Below, piece by piece: positions 38,751-48,226 of a stretch of 64,000 nucleotides of DNA; positions within the stretch are counted from its first letter, which is position 1, and the number at the start of each line of letters is the position of its first letter. The notes under the pieces are model-generated. The model made no database searches and was not told where the DNA came from. It saw nothing but the letters and a program-made list of their open reading frames with translations. This DNA comes from an uncultured Bacteroidales bacterium (lineage in GTDB: Bacteria > Bacteroidota > Bacteroidia > Bacteroidales > UBA932): positions 36,874 through 100,873 of the forward strand of contig CALBPX010000041.1 in assembly GCA_937899055.1 (NCBI GenBank). The letters are read 5' to 3'. The position numbers and the translations under genes are program-made.

Positions 38751-39278
38751 TTATTTCTCCGATAATGTTTTTACGATACCTGCAATCTTTCCGCCACCCT
38801 GGCTCTGAAGAGCAGAGATAACGTTTCTGGCAGGCGACTGCAGCAATGCAACGATGTCTGCGATGAGTTCTTCTCTGGACTTGATGTTGCAAAGTGCATC
38901 CAAGTTCTCGGCGCCAATGTAAGGGCACTCCTGAATATAAGCAGCCTTAAGTTCAGGCTTGCCTTTACCCTCAGCGGCACTGAAAGACTTTATAAGTTTT
39001 GCAGGACCGTTAGGAGTTGTAGTGAACATTATTGCAGAAGAACCTTTAAGTACCTTCTCAAAATCCTGGCAATCTTCAATACCACTGTTTTCCAAAGCCT
39101 TGGCAAACAATGTGTTCTTGACAACCAGCAAAGTGATGTTCTGCTTGAAGCAGTTGCGTCTCAGTTTAGCAGTAGCCTCTGCGTTGAGCCCCTCTATGTT
39201 TGCTACATAGAAATTAGGGTTCTCCTTGATGCGGGCGGTCAGATCGTCAATGATCTGTGCTTTCATTTCTTTCCTCAT
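38751..39278 (-). CDS. rplJ: Ribosomal protein L10
   Basis: The 175-residue base of the L7/L12 stalk. FYVANIEGLNAEATAKLRR (about 23-41), LLVVKNTLFAKAL and the C-terminal helix that anchors L7/L12 dimers are recognisable. The start MRKEMKAQ matches the MRKE N-terminus common in the order; a second ATG lies four codons later. Position between rplA and rplL confirms the call. Confidence 0.97.
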   Translation of the reverse strand: MRKEMKAQIIDDLTARIKENPNFYVANIEGLNAEATAKLRRNCFKQNITLLVVKNTLFAKALENSGIEDCQDFEKVLKGSSAIMFTTTPNGPAKLIKSFSAAEGKGKPELKAAYIQECPYIGAENLDALCNIKSREELIADIVALLQSPARNVISALQSQGGGKIAGIVKTLSEK

Positions 39279-39302
39279 TTCTTTACCTCCTCATCTTTAG
39301 GA

Positions 39303-40001
39303 TTATTCAACTCCGATTGATTTCATGTCCAGCTCAATGCCAGGGCCCATGGTAGATGAAAGGAATACGCTCTTTACGTAAGTTCCCTTGAGTGCCTGAG
39401 GCTTCAGCTTTACAACAGTGTTGATGAATTCAGTGGCGTTCTGAGCCAGCTGCTCGGCTGTGAAGGAGCATTTTCCGATGCTTGAAGATACGATACCCTG
39501 CTTGTCAACTTTGAAGTCTATCTTACCTGCCTTAATTTCCTTAACCGCACCGGCAATATCCATTGTAACGGTTCCGGTCTTGGGGTTAGGCATCAGACCT
39601 CTCGGACCAAGTATCCTACCTATGGCGCCGACCTTACCCATAACAGAAGGGGTGCAGACGATGACGTCAATGTCTGTCCATCCGCCCTTAATCTTCTCTA
39701 TGTATTCGTCGAGGCCTACATAGTCAGCTCCGGCTTCCTTAGCTTCGTTCTCTTTGTCTGCGGTGCAGAGTACAAGTACTCTTACAACCTTTCCCGTTCC
39801 GTTAGGAAGGGTAACAACACCTCTTACCATCTGATTGGCCTTACGCGGGTCAACACCCAGACGCATGGCTACATCAACGGAAGAGTCGAACTTTGTGTAG
39901 GCGGCTTCCTTTACCAAGCTGCAAGCCTCTGCCAACTTGTACTGTCTGCCAGGCTCAATCTTAGCCTGGGCTACTTTCTGATTTTTAGTTAGCTTACTCA
40001 T
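39303..40001 (-). CDS. rplA: Ribosomal protein L1
   Basis: A 232-residue protein of the L1 stalk, which binds 23S rRNA and in many bacteria represses its own operon. The start at 40001 ([14 protein letters not shown]) is chosen; an ATG at 40073 would overlap rplK and has no homology. [20 protein letters not shown] and [16 protein letters not shown] are diagnostic. It follows rplK after 7 bases. Confidence 0.98.
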   Translation of the reverse strand: MSKLTKNQKVAQAKIEPGRQYKLAEACSLVKEAAYTKFDSSVDVAMRLGVDPRKANQMVRGVVTLPNGTGKVVRVLVLCTADKENEAKEAGADYVGLDEYIEKIKGGWTDIDVIVCTPSVMGKVGAIGRILGPRGLMPNPKTGTVTMDIAGAVKEIKAGKIDFKVDKQGIVSSSIGKCSFTAEQLAQNATEFINTVVKLKPQALKGTYVKSVFLSSTMGPGIELDMKSIGVE

Positions 40002-40008
40002 TGCACTT

Positions 40009-40455
40009 TTATTTAACGTCGGCAGGGAAATCTCCCTCAACTGTGACACCCATACTCCTTGCTGTACCGGCAACCATGCTCATTGCAGATTTGAGGGTAA
40101 AGCAGTTCAAATCAGGCATCTTGTCCTCTGCGATTTTCCTTACCTGCTCCCAAGTGAGCTTTCCAACCTTCTTTCTGTTGGATTCGGCAGAACCGGTCTG
40201 GATCTTGGCAGCTTCCTTAATCAGGACAGCAACAGGCGGCTCCTTTACCACAAAAGTAAAGGACTTGTCTGTAAAGACTGTGATGATAACAGGAAGAACC
40301 TTACCTGCTCTATTCTGGGTCAGGGCATTGAATTGTTTGCAGAAGTCCATGATGTTCACACCCTTTGAACCGAGAGCCGGTCCTACAGGTGGAGAGGGAT
40401 TAGCTGCACCGCCTTTAATTTGTAACTTGATCAAAGCGGCAATTTCTTTAGCCAT
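40009..40455 (-). CDS. rplK: Ribosomal protein L11
   Basis: The 148-residue protein of the GTPase-associated centre. [20 protein letters not shown] (about 20-39) is the proline-rich N-terminal signature, and the C-terminal RNA-binding domain contains KMPDLNC and [10 protein letters not shown]. It follows nusG after 12 bases. Confidence 0.98.
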   Translation of the reverse strand: MAKEIAALIKLQIKGGAANPSPPVGPALGSKGVNIMDFCKQFNALTQNRAGKVLPVIITVFTDKSFTFVVKEPPVAVLIKEAAKIQTGSAESNRKKVGKLTWEQVRKIAEDKMPDLNCFTLKSAMSMVAGTARSMGVTVEGDFPADVK

Positions 40456-40467
40456 AATTGAAAAATT

Positions 40468-41067
40468 TTACTCTTTAATTACTTGAACAAAATTAAGTTC
40501 CATAGTGGTAGGTCTTCCGAAAATCTTGACCTCAACCTTGAGTTTTTTCTTGTCCTCAAGAATTTCGGTGACATTTCCGTTAAAACCGTTGAAAGGACCA
40601 TCGATGACCTTTACTGCCTCACCCACAACAAATGATGGAGCAGCCTCATCCTCAATGTCTATCATTTCATCTACCTTGCCCAAAATCTGGTTGATTTCGG
40701 CCTCGGGCAGCGGATAGGGATGCCTTCTGGTTTCCTTTGAACGCGGCGACTCCTTTGTAAGGAAGCCCGAAACAAAAGGAATATCGCAGATAAGGTGCTG
40801 AATTTCGGGAGAAAGGGTAAAGTCTTTTTCATCCTTTTCCTTGGTGCTTACGGCCTGTACAAAAACATACTGAGAGTAGCAGATCTTTTCTACCAGAACT
40901 CTCTTGCCGTTCTTGACCTGATAGACTTTTTCTGTAGGAATAAGGACCTGAGGAACCATATCCTCCTTGCCCGCCCTGCGGACTTCGTTCTGGATATATT
41001 CCTGAACTTTCTTCTCCTTTCCACCCTGCACCCTGACGATGTACCATCTAAGCTTCTGCTCGTTCAT
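40468..41067 (-). CDS. nusG: Transcription factor NusG
   Basis: A 199-residue elongation factor that binds RNA polymerase and links it to Rho or the ribosome. The NGN domain starts LRWYIVRVQGGKEKKVQEYI, and the C-terminal KOW domain shows GEAVKVIDGPFNGFNGNVTE (about 147-166). It follows secE after 13 bases in the normal secE-nusG-rplK order. Confidence 0.97.
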   Translation of the reverse strand: MNEQKLRWYIVRVQGGKEKKVQEYIQNEVRRAGKEDMVPQVLIPTEKVYQVKNGKRVLVEKICYSQYVFVQAVSTKEKDEKDFTLSPEIQHLICDIPFVSGFLTKESPRSKETRRHPYPLPEAEINQILGKVDEMIDIEDEAAPSFVVGEAVKVIDGPFNGFNGNVTEILEDKKKLKVEVKIFGRPTTMELNFVQVIKE

Positions 41068-41080
41068 ATCAAGTGTGGGA

Positions 41081-41275
41081 TTATTGGAGCAATCTGTAAA
41101 TTCCGGTCATAAGATACTTGAACGTAAAATCCATGGCAAGCACCAGTATTGCAAAGATGGCTGTTGCCACCATTACTACTGCCGCACTGCTCTGGAGCTG
41201 CGCCCAAGTAGGCCAAGAAACTTTCTTGGTCAGCTCTTTGTATGACTCCTTGATGTAGTTACCTATTCTGCTCAT
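41081..41275 (-). CDS. secE: Preprotein translocase subunit SecE
   Basis: A 64-residue, single-helix SecE. The amphipathic N-terminal part with ELTKKVSWPTWAQL (about 14-27) and one membrane helix (about 30-55) match the short form found outside Proteobacteria. Position before nusG confirms it. Confidence 0.95.
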   Translation of the reverse strand: MSRIGNYIKESYKELTKKVSWPTWAQLQSSAAVVMVATAIFAILVLAMDFTFKYLMTGIYRLLQ

Positions 41276-41356
41276 TTAATTCAAAATTTGGGAAACCGAA
41301 TGGAAGCTTTCAGTTTCCTGTTAACCGAAGGCAAATCGTAACATTTACTTCCGGAG

Positions 41357-41427
41357 CAGGGACAGAGCGATTCGAACGCCCATCAACGGTTTTGGAGACC
41401 GCTATTCTACCCTTGAACTATGTCCCT
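41357..41427 (-). tRNA. tRNA-Trp (CCA)
   Basis: On the minus strand the 7-bp acceptor AGGGACA/TGTCCCT is perfect, the anticodon loop reads CTCCAAA (anticodon CCA) and the T loop is TTCGAAT. The discriminator base is G, as usual for Trp. The 3' CCA is not encoded. It lies between tuf and secE, its common place in this operon. Confidence 0.95.
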
Positions 41428-41472
41428 AAAAAATTCCCTGAACCTGAATTTCTTCCGGATGTCAGGGAATTT
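41428..41472 (-). terminator. Terminator after tuf
   Basis: Minus-strand stem of 11 bp, AAATTCCCTGA with TCAGGGAATTT (41462-41472 and 41431-41441), followed by a run of T that touches the tRNA-Trp gene. It would end or weaken tuf transcription before tRNA-Trp and secE. Confidence 0.7.
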
Positions 41473-41494
41473 GTTTTTCGACAGGTCAGACGGA

Positions 41495-42688
41495 TTAGTC
41501 GAGAATCTTAGTTACCTGACCGGCGCCTACTGTTCTGCCACCCTCGCGGATTGCAAACTGCAGACCCTCTGATATTGCTACCGGATAAATCAGGTCAACG
41601 GTGATTGTTACGTTATCGCCCGGCATAACCATATCGTGTCCCTCAGGGAGTTTGATCTCACCCGTAACATCGAGTGTACGGATGAAGAACTGAGGACGAT
41701 AGTTGTTCTTGAAAGGAGTGTGGCGTCCGCCTTCTTCCTTCTTCAGAACGTAAATCTCTGCCTGGAACTGCTTGTGAGGGGTTACGCTGTTAGGTTTAGC
41801 TACAACCATACCTCTCTTGAGCTCTTTCTTGTCGATACCTCTGAGGAGAAGTCCGACATTGTCGCCAGCCTCACCTTCGTCAAGAAGTTTACGGAACATC
41901 TCAACGCCGGTAACAACAGTCTTCTTAGGCTCGTCGCCGAGTCCGATCAGCTGAACCTCATCACCTACATGAACAACACCGGTCTCAATTCTACCGGTGG
42001 CAACAGTACCACGGCCGGTAATTGAGAAGATGTCCTCGATAGGCATAAGGAACGGCTTCTGGTTGTCACGCAGAGGCAGCGGAATGTACTCGTCCACAGC
42101 ATCCATGAGTTTCAGAACTTCCTCTTCCCACTTAGGATCTCCGTTAAGAGCTCCAAGAGCAGAACCCCTGATGATAGGGCAGTTCTCGTCAAAGTTGTAG
42201 AAGCCCAGAAGTTCTCTGACTTCCATTTCAACGAGATCCAGCATCTCAGGATCATCTACAAGGTCAACCTTGTTGAGGAATACAAGAATCCTAGGAACGT
42301 TTACCTGACGAGCGAGCAGGATGTGCTCTCTTGTCTGAGGCATAGGACCGTCGGTAGCTGCTACTACGAGGATTGCACCGTCCATCTGGGCAGCACCTGT
42401 TACCATGTTCTTTACATAGTCAGCGTGACCAGGGCAGTCAACGTGAGCGTAGTGGCGGTTCTTGGTCTGATACTCTACATGGGCAGAGTTGATGGTGATA
42501 CCACGCTCTTTCTCCTCAGGAGCGTTGTCAATCTGGTCGAAAGACTTGATATCATCAGCATTGGTGAAACCTCTCTCAGCCAAAACCTTGGTGATAGCGG
42601 CAGTAAGAGTGGTCTTACCATGGTCAACATGGCCGATCGTACCGATGTTAACGTGAGGTTTGTCCCTCAAAAATTTTTCTTTTGCCAT
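41495..42688 (-). CDS. tuf: Elongation factor Tu
   Basis: Delivers aminoacyl-tRNA to the ribosome. The 397 residues contain the GTPase motifs GHVDHGKT (19-26), DCPGH (about 81-85), NKVD (about 136-139) and SAL (about 174-176), then domains 2 and 3 ending in [10 protein letters not shown]. It directly follows tRNA-Thr(GGT) and is probably processed from the same transcript as the four tRNAs. Confidence 0.99.
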   Translation of the reverse strand: MAKEKFLRDKPHVNIGTIGHVDHGKTTLTAAITKVLAERGFTNADDIKSFDQIDNAPEEKERGITINSAHVEYQTKNRHYAHVDCPGHADYVKNMVTGAAQMDGAILVVAATDGPMPQTREHILLARQVNVPRILVFLNKVDLVDDPEMLDLVEMEVRELLGFYNFDENCPIIRGSALGALNGDPKWEEEVLKLMDAVDEYIPLPLRDNQKPFLMPIEDIFSITGRGTVATGRIETGVVHVGDEVQLIGLGDEPKKTVVTGVEMFRKLLDEGEAGDNVGLLLRGIDKKELKRGMVVAKPNSVTPHKQFQAEIYVLKKEEGGRHTPFKNNYRPQFFIRTLDVTGEIKLPEGHDMVMPGDNVTITVDLIYPVAISEGLQFAIREGGRTVGAGQVTKILD

Positions 42689-42737
42689 AATGATAAAATT
42701 AATATTAATTTAACGATTTTGAATATTCTATGCGCGG

Positions 42738-42809
<72 letters not shown>

Positions 42810-42811
42810 AT

Positions 42812-42887
42812 TGGAGCGGAAAACGGGGTTCGAACCCGCGACCCTCAGCTTGGAAGGCTGATGCTCTACCAACTGAGCTACTTCCGC
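42812..42887 (-). tRNA. tRNA-Gly (TCC)
   Basis: Minus-strand cloverleaf with anticodon loop CTTCCAA (anticodon TCC), acceptor GCGGAAG/TTTCCGC, T loop TTCGAAC. Discriminator T is followed by an encoded CCA (42812-42814), the only one of the five tRNAs here with it. Confidence 0.95.
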
Positions 42888-42895
42888 AATAATTG

Positions 42896-42978
42896 TGGAG
42901 GGGGAAGGATTCGAACCTCCGAAGGCGTGCGCCAGCAGATTTACAGTCTGCCCCAGTTGGCCACTTTGGTACCCCTCC
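42896..42978 (-). tRNA. tRNA-Tyr (GTA)
   Basis: An 83-base minus-strand tRNA with the long variable arm of class II tRNAs, perfect acceptor GGAGGGG/CCCCTCC, anticodon loop CTGTAAA (GTA) and discriminator A. CCA is not encoded. Confidence 0.95.
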
Positions 42979-43004
42979 GTCCAAACTTAAAGTTATGTAT
43001 TCTG

Positions 43005-43078
43005 AGCCGATGGAGGGATTCGAACCCCCGACCAGCTGATTACAAATCAGCTGCTCTGGCCAACTGAGCTACATCGGC
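43005..43078 (-). tRNA. tRNA-Thr (TGT)
   Basis: Minus-strand cloverleaf with perfect acceptor GCCGATG/CATCGGC and anticodon loop TTTGTAA (TGT) in a GCTGA/TCAGC stem. First gene of the tRNA-tuf transcript. CCA is not encoded. Confidence 0.95.
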
Positions 43079-43108
43079 AGTCAAGCTGCCCGTTTTCAAA
43101 ACGGACTG

Positions 43109-43139
43109 CAAAGGTAGAAGTTTTATGTTAATAAGCAAA
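43109..43139 (-). promoter_or_regulatory. Promoter of the tRNA-tuf operon
   Basis: On the minus strand TTTG (43136-43139), 19 bases, then TACCTTTG (43109-43116): both boxes match the Bacteroidota consensus. The start would be near 43103, about 25 bases before tRNA-Thr(TGT). Confidence 0.8.
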
Positions 43140-43156
43140 ACTTTTTTCAAAAACTT

Positions 43157-45022
43157 TTAAAAAAAGTATTTCATGGCCCTGCAGATGCTCTCTGCGTCTA
43201 TTCCACATTCCTTGAGCTGCTCGGGAACCGTACCCTGTTCTATGAACTTGTCGGGTATGCCCATGCCGAATATCCGGCAGCTGGTACCTTCATTGGCAAG
43301 AGCCTCACACACAGCTCCGTAAAGGCCTCCTATGACGCATCCGTCCTCTACGGTTATGATTACTTTATGGCCGGAGGCGGCCTCCTTTACGGCTTCTGTA
43401 TCCAAAGGCCTGAGGAACCTCATGTTGTAGTGCGAAACCTTTGAAGAGTCTTGGCCGAGCATTTCTATGGCCTTGATTACCTGATTGCCTATTGTTCCTA
43501 TGCTCAGCACGGCTATGTCCGAACCCCTGGAGAGCCTTTCGGCCTTTCCTTTTTCTATGCTCTTGAATTCATCCGGCAAGGTAAGGCCAAGGCAGTTTCC
43601 TCTGGGATACCTTATTGTAATAGGGCCGGTATATTGGTCCAAGGTTGCCGAATATATCATGTCCTGCATCTCTATTTCGTTGATGGGGGCCATTTCGGTT
43701 ATGTTGGGAATAAATCTCAGATAGGCAAGGTCAAAGGCTCCCTGATGAGTGGCCCCGTCTTCTCCCACAAGCCCTGCGCGGTCTATGGTGAATATGACTT
43801 TCAGGTTCTGGAGAGCTACATCGTGGATAATCTGGTCAAACCCTCTCTGGAGGAAAGAGGAATAGACATTGCAGAAGGGGAGCATTGAGTTGGCTGCCAG
43901 GCCTGCTGCAAATGTTACGGCATGTTCCTCAGCGATACCCACATCGAAGGTCCTTTCCGGGAATGCCTTCATCATGTCGCTCAGCTGCCCTCCGCTGAGC
44001 ATGGCCGGAGTGATGCCTACTATGCGGCTGTCTTTTTCGGCCAGCCGTACTACGGTGCGTCCGAAGATGTTCTGGTATTTGAGCGGAGAGCCTTCTGTGC
44101 GTATTCTTTCTCCGGTTTCTATGTCGAACTTGCCAGGAGCGTGGAATACACTTTGATTTTCTTCCGCCGGCTTGTAGCCCTTGCCTTTTACTGTGCTGAT
44201 ATGCAACAGTTTTGGGCCTTTAAGGTCTTTTACCCTCCGGAGTTTTTCTACCAGTTCGGATATGTTGTTGCCGTCTATGATGCCAAAATATCTGAAGCCC
44301 AGGCCGCTGAATATGGTGGAATGTTTGAAGAAAAAGTTCTTGGAACTTTTGACCACTTTCTGAATATGCCTTCTGAGCCAGTTGGCGCCCAGGGCATCCC
44401 ATACTTTGTTCTTGACCCTGTTGTAGGTTGTGGAGGTAGAAAGGCGCAGCAGGTAGTTGTGCATGGCCCCCACGTTTTTGTCTATGGCTATCTGGTTGTC
44501 GTTCAGGACTACCAGCAGGTCAGTTCCGCTGGCTCCGGCATTGTTCATGCCTTCGTATGCAAGGCCGCCGGAGAAGGCCCCATCGCCGAGTACTGCCACT
44601 ACTTTTGTGCCCTTGCCCTGCAGGCGGGCGGCAGTGGCAAGGCCCAAGGCTGCCGAAACGGAAGTGGATGCATGGCCAACCCCAAAGCTGTCGTATGGGC
44701 TCTCGCTCATCTTCGGGAACCCTGAAAGGCCGTCTTTTGTGCGGTTGAGCCTGAAGGCTTCTCTTCTGCCCGTTATGATTTTGTGGGCGTAGGCCTGATG
44801 CCCTACATCCCATACTATCTTGTCTTCCGGAGTGTTGAACACATAGTGCAGGGCCACGGCCAGTTCCACGCTGCCCAGCGAAGCTCCCAGGTGCCCCGGG
44901 TTAGTGGCGCAGCACTCAATCATATATTGTCTGATTTCCTCGCACAGCGTTTCCAGTTGCCTTATGGTAAGGCTCTTAAGGTCAGCCGGCGAATCTATTT
45001 TATCTAGTATTCTGAATTCCAT
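43157..45022 (-). CDS. dxs: 1-deoxy-D-xylulose-5-phosphate synthase
   Basis: Makes DXP from pyruvate and glyceraldehyde 3-phosphate, the first step of the MEP isoprenoid pathway and a precursor for PdxJ. The start at 45022 (MEFRILDKIDSP) gives 621 residues; an ATG at 45076 would run into the adjacent MFS gene. VWDVGHQAYAHKIITGR, the TPP motif GDGAFSGGLAYEGMNNAG with LNDNQ, and DRAGLVGEDGATHQGAFD are diagnostic. Isoprenoid genes uppS and dxs are both in the window but not linked. Confidence 0.97.
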   Translation of the reverse strand: MEFRILDKIDSPADLKSLTIRQLETLCEEIRQYMIECCATNPGHLGASLGSVELAVALHYVFNTPEDKIVWDVGHQAYAHKIITGRREAFRLNRTKDGLSGFPKMSESPYDSFGVGHASTSVSAALGLATAARLQGKGTKVVAVLGDGAFSGGLAYEGMNNAGASGTDLLVVLNDNQIAIDKNVGAMHNYLLRLSTSTTYNRVKNKVWDALGANWLRRHIQKVVKSSKNFFFKHSTIFSGLGFRYFGIIDGNNISELVEKLRRVKDLKGPKLLHISTVKGKGYKPAEENQSVFHAPGKFDIETGERIRTEGSPLKYQNIFGRTVVRLAEKDSRIVGITPAMLSGGQLSDMMKAFPERTFDVGIAEEHAVTFAAGLAANSMLPFCNVYSSFLQRGFDQIIHDVALQNLKVIFTIDRAGLVGEDGATHQGAFDLAYLRFIPNITEMAPINEIEMQDMIYSATLDQYTGPITIRYPRGNCLGLTLPDEFKSIEKGKAERLSRGSDIAVLSIGTIGNQVIKAIEMLGQDSSKVSHYNMRFLRPLDTEAVKEAASGHKVIITVEDGCVIGGLYGAVCEALANEGTSCRIFGMGIPDKFIEQGTVPEQLKECGIDAESICRAMKYFF

Positions 45023-45044
45023 TATCAAAATGTATGATTCTTTT

Positions 45045-46448
45045 CTACTGAATGCTCTTTGCTCTGTCAAGGCCATAGCCTTTCTTGCGGTCCAGGCGTC
45101 TCAGGGCAAACGAAAGCAGGATGGCGCAGACTCCCATGACCGCAAAAATTATCTGCGGAAGGGTATAGTCGTATTTTATGTTGCCTGGGTAGCTGACGGT
45201 TCCTCCGGCAAAGGATGCTACCGTGCAATACTTGTCCAGCACCCATCCTATAACCATAGGTACTAGCATCAGGCCTATGTTCTGGATGAAGAAGGCCAGG
45301 GCAATGGCCGTACCATACTGTTTCTGAGGCATTATCTTGGCAAGCGAAGGCCAGAGGGCGGCTGGCAGCATGGCATAGCCCAAACCCAGAAGCAGAAGCA
45401 ACACCACGGCAACCCACATCTGATGCACCCACGGCAGGCCGAAGCCGACATGCACGGCGGTAATGGCAAGAGCTCCTGTTATCATCAGCGATGTACCCTT
45501 GCCGAATTTGTCATAGATAGCTCCGAAAAGAGGGGAGAATATAATGCATCCGAATGGTATCAGCGATGGGAATATGCCTGAATAAAAAGGAGTTACATCG
45601 TTGAACTTATTTACCATCAGATCAGATGTAAACTTGAAGAAAGGGCTTACCGCTGCATAGAAAATGAGGCAGAGCACAGAAATCAGCCAGAACCCTGGAT
45701 TGGAGATTATCTGTCTGACATCGCGGAGAGAAAAAGAAGATTCCTCCTGCTGCCCCGATTCCTCAGCCAGAGCCTTGATCTGATTGTCGAGCTTTTTGTC
45801 TTGCAGGCAGTAAACGAAGAAGGCCAGAAGACCTATTATCATGAATATCAGGCCTATGAGTACTACGGTAGTAACATTGTGAAGCCTTTCGGATATCATT
45901 GGAGCAAATATAAGCGCAACTCCGCTACCGAGTCTTGCTATGGAGAGCTGAAGACTCATTGCAAGTGCTAATTCCTTGCCGCTAAACCATTTGACTATAG
46001 CCTTGCTTACAGATATGCCGGCCATTTCGCACCCCGTACCAAAGATTGCAAACCCGAAGCTCGCCCAGAATACCTGAGTTTTCATGCTCATGCCCAAAAA
46101 AGACACCATGCCCTCTCCGGAGGGGATGAAGGCCACCGCATAATACTTGAGCGCAAAGCCGGCCACCATAAGGGCGCAACCCAGGCTTCCGGTCAGGCGT
46201 ATGCCTTTTTTATCCAGCAACAATCCGCTGAAAATCAACATTCCAAGGAAGACATTGAAAACGCTTTGGGCAGCTCCGAAATAGCCGTATTCGGTACTGG
46301 ACCATGCGTTGTTTTCTTCCAGAATGGTCTTTAGCGGAGAATATACATCGGAGGCCAGATATGCCGCAAACATCACAAAAGACACTATCATAAGTGCCGT
46401 CCATCTGGCTCTCGAAGAATCTCTGAGCAGTCTTTTTACCTGTTCCAT
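45045..46448 (-). CDS. MFS transporter, first of three related copies
   Basis: A 467-residue protein with about 12 membrane helices. It starts with LLRDSSRARWTALM, a pattern shared by the next two genes, and has the conserved segment IVKWFSGKELALAMSLQLSI (about 151-170) followed by ARLGSG, plus GLLLDKKGIRLTG (about 75-87). This KWFxGKE..A.AR(L/I)G pattern resembles, from memory, the MFSD1 group, whose human member moves dipeptides; the substrate here is unproven. It diverges from the other two across a 95-base region holding an inverted repeat, and ends 22 bases before dxs. Confidence 0.85.
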   Translation of the reverse strand: MEQVKRLLRDSSRARWTALMIVSFVMFAAYLASDVYSPLKTILEENNAWSSTEYGYFGAAQSVFNVFLGMLIFSGLLLDKKGIRLTGSLGCALMVAGFALKYYAVAFIPSGEGMVSFLGMSMKTQVFWASFGFAIFGTGCEMAGISVSKAIVKWFSGKELALAMSLQLSIARLGSGVALIFAPMISERLHNVTTVVLIGLIFMIIGLLAFFVYCLQDKKLDNQIKALAEESGQQEESSFSLRDVRQIISNPGFWLISVLCLIFYAAVSPFFKFTSDLMVNKFNDVTPFYSGIFPSLIPFGCIIFSPLFGAIYDKFGKGTSLMITGALAITAVHVGFGLPWVHQMWVAVVLLLLLGLGYAMLPAALWPSLAKIMPQKQYGTAIALAFFIQNIGLMLVPMVIGWVLDKYCTVASFAGGTVSYPGNIKYDYTLPQIIFAVMGVCAILLSFALRRLDRKKGYGLDRAKSIQ

Positions 46449-46473
46449 GGATAGGGTTTCTTAAAAAACGGTA

Positions 46474-46503
46474 CGCAATTTACAAAATATTGAGTAAATT
46501 GCG
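46474..46503. promoter_or_regulatory. Perfect inverted repeat between divergent MFS genes
   Basis: CGCAATTTAC (46474-46483), 10 bases, GTAAATTGCG (46494-46503). The arms are exact reverse complements with centres 20 bp apart, about two helical turns, as expected for a dimeric regulator. Each arm also contains TAAATTGC reading outwards, close to the TAnnTTTG -7 box, so the element may be a pair of back-to-back promoters. No regulator gene is nearby. Confidence 0.55.
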
Positions 46504-46543
46504 AAGTCGTTTTGACCGGAAATATATCTAAAAACCTATAACA

Positions 46544-48187
46544 ATGACAACAGAAATAAAAAAGACACTCAGAGATTCGGCTGCAATGCGCTGGCTGGCA
46601 CTTCTGCTGCTGGCACTGGCCATGTTCTGCGCCTACATCTTCATGGACATCCTTAGCCCCATCAAGGACCTGATGCAGGAAACAAGGGGCTGGGATTCAA
46701 CGGCATTTGGTACAATGCAGGGAGCTGAAACATTCCTAAATGTTTTTGTATTCTTCCTGATTTTTGCCGGCATCATTCTGGACAAGATGGGAGTGAGGTT
46801 TACGGCCGTACTCTCCGGTATTGTGATGCTGGTGGGCGCCATAATAAAATGGTATGCCGTAACCGAAGGCTTCCAGGGAACGTCCATAGCAGCATGGTTT
46901 GACAACAATCTCAACTACATACCTGGTTTTGACGAACTCGGCATTGCACCCTTCTACAGGGGAATGCCCGCCGGCGCCAAATTTGCCGCAGTGGGCTTCA
47001 TGATTTTCGGCTGCGGCTGCGAGATGGCCGGCATAACAGTTTCCAGAGGAATCGTCAAGTGGTTCAAGGGCCGCGAGATGGCTCTTGCAATGGGTTCCGA
47101 GATGGCTCTTGCCAGACTGGGTGTTGCAACCTGCATGATATTCTCCCCGATGTTTGCAAAGTTGGGCGAGCATGTAGAAGTTTCACGTTCAGTGGCTTTT
47201 GGAGTAGTGCTCCTGATGATTGCCCTGATTATGTTCATTGTTTACTTCTTCATGGACAAAAAGCTTGATGCTCAGACCGGTGAAGCCGAAGAAAAGGATG
47301 ATCCTTTCAAGGTCAGCGATATAGGTGCAATTCTGCGGAGCAGCGGATTCTGGCTGGTTGCTCTCCTCTGCGTTCTCTATTACTCGGCAATATTCCCGTT
47401 CCAGAAATATGCGGTTAACATGCTCCAGTGCAACCTCACCTTTACCGATGTTCCAAAGGATTCTTTCTGGGGGTCAAGTTCGGTAACTGTAGTTCAGTAC
47501 ATTATAATGCTCGTTGTAGCAGTGGCAGCCTTTATGAGCAACTTCTCAAAGGGCAAGGCCAGGAAATACACTCTGCTGGCCATAGCCATCATAGCTCTGG
47601 TAGTATTCTGCTACATGGGATATATGAGGCAGAGCGCAGAAAGCATATTTGCAGTGTTCCCTCTGCTGGCAGTGGGCATCACTCCTATACTTGGAAGCTA
47701 TGTAGATCACAAGGGCAAGGCTGCAAGCATGCTCGTTCTGGGTTCTCTGCTTCTGATATTCTGCCACCTTACATTTGCTTTCATACTCCCTATGTTCAAG
47801 GGGAACCAGGTAGGCGGTGTAATCATAGCTTATCTTACAATTCTGGTTCTGGGCTCATCTTTCTCGCTCGTTCCGGCTTCTCTGTGGCCCAGCGTTCCAA
47901 AGCTTGTTGACGCCAAAATCATAGGAAGCGCATACGCCCTCATATTCTGGATTCAGAACATAGGTCTTTGGCTCTTCCCGTTGCTCATAGGCAAGATTCT
48001 GGACAAGACCAACCCTGGTGTAGAGGATCCTACCCAGTTGAACTACACTGCACCTCTTCTGATGCTTGCTTGCCTGGGTGTGGCAGCTCTGCTTCTGGGC
48101 TTCGTACTCAAGAAAGTTGACAAAAAGAAGGGCTATGGTCTTGAACTTCCAAACATTAAGGAAGAATCCGGCAATGCAGCCGAGTAA
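46544..48187 (+). CDS. MFS transporter, second copy, with extra membrane segment
   Basis: A 547-residue relative of the flanking transporters. It shares LRDSAAMRWLALLLL at the N-terminus, LDKMGVRFTA (about 79-88) and IVKWFKGREMALAMGSEMAL (170-189) followed by ARLG. It is about 75 residues longer than the others. The extra length lies in the first half of the second bundle (about 304-370), where two added hydrophobic stretches (about 314-333 and 342-360) flank a basic loop, KGKARK. This would give about 14 helices instead of 12. The third transporter gene follows after 39 bases on the same strand. Confidence 0.85.
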   Translation: MTTEIKKTLRDSAAMRWLALLLLALAMFCAYIFMDILSPIKDLMQETRGWDSTAFGTMQGAETFLNVFVFFLIFAGIILDKMGVRFTAVLSGIVMLVGAIIKWYAVTEGFQGTSIAAWFDNNLNYIPGFDELGIAPFYRGMPAGAKFAAVGFMIFGCGCEMAGITVSRGIVKWFKGREMALAMGSEMALARLGVATCMIFSPMFAKLGEHVEVSRSVAFGVVLLMIALIMFIVYFFMDKKLDAQTGEAEEKDDPFKVSDIGAILRSSGFWLVALLCVLYYSAIFPFQKYAVNMLQCNLTFTDVPKDSFWGSSSVTVVQYIIMLVVAVAAFMSNFSKGKARKYTLLAIAIIALVVFCYMGYMRQSAESIFAVFPLLAVGITPILGSYVDHKGKAASMLVLGSLLLIFCHLTFAFILPMFKGNQVGGVIIAYLTILVLGSSFSLVPASLWPSVPKLVDAKIIGSAYALIFWIQNIGLWLFPLLIGKILDKTNPGVEDPTQLNYTAPLLMLACLGVAALLLGFVLKKVDKKKGYGLELPNIKEESGNAAE

Positions 48188-48226
48188 CTCCACCGTAAAT
48201 ATTTTCAAAAATCTAAAGATACTAAG

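Noticed and set aside
40002..40073. Longer rplA start at 40073
   Set aside because: It overlaps rplK and adds 24 residues unlike any L1 protein.
42812..42814. Encoded CCA on tRNA-Gly as a sign of foreign origin
   Set aside because: A three-base match can arise by chance and the tRNA lies in a conserved operon with normal structure.
45023..45076. Longer dxs start at 45076
   Set aside because: It overlaps the end of the neighbouring MFS gene; the start at 45022 fits the family.
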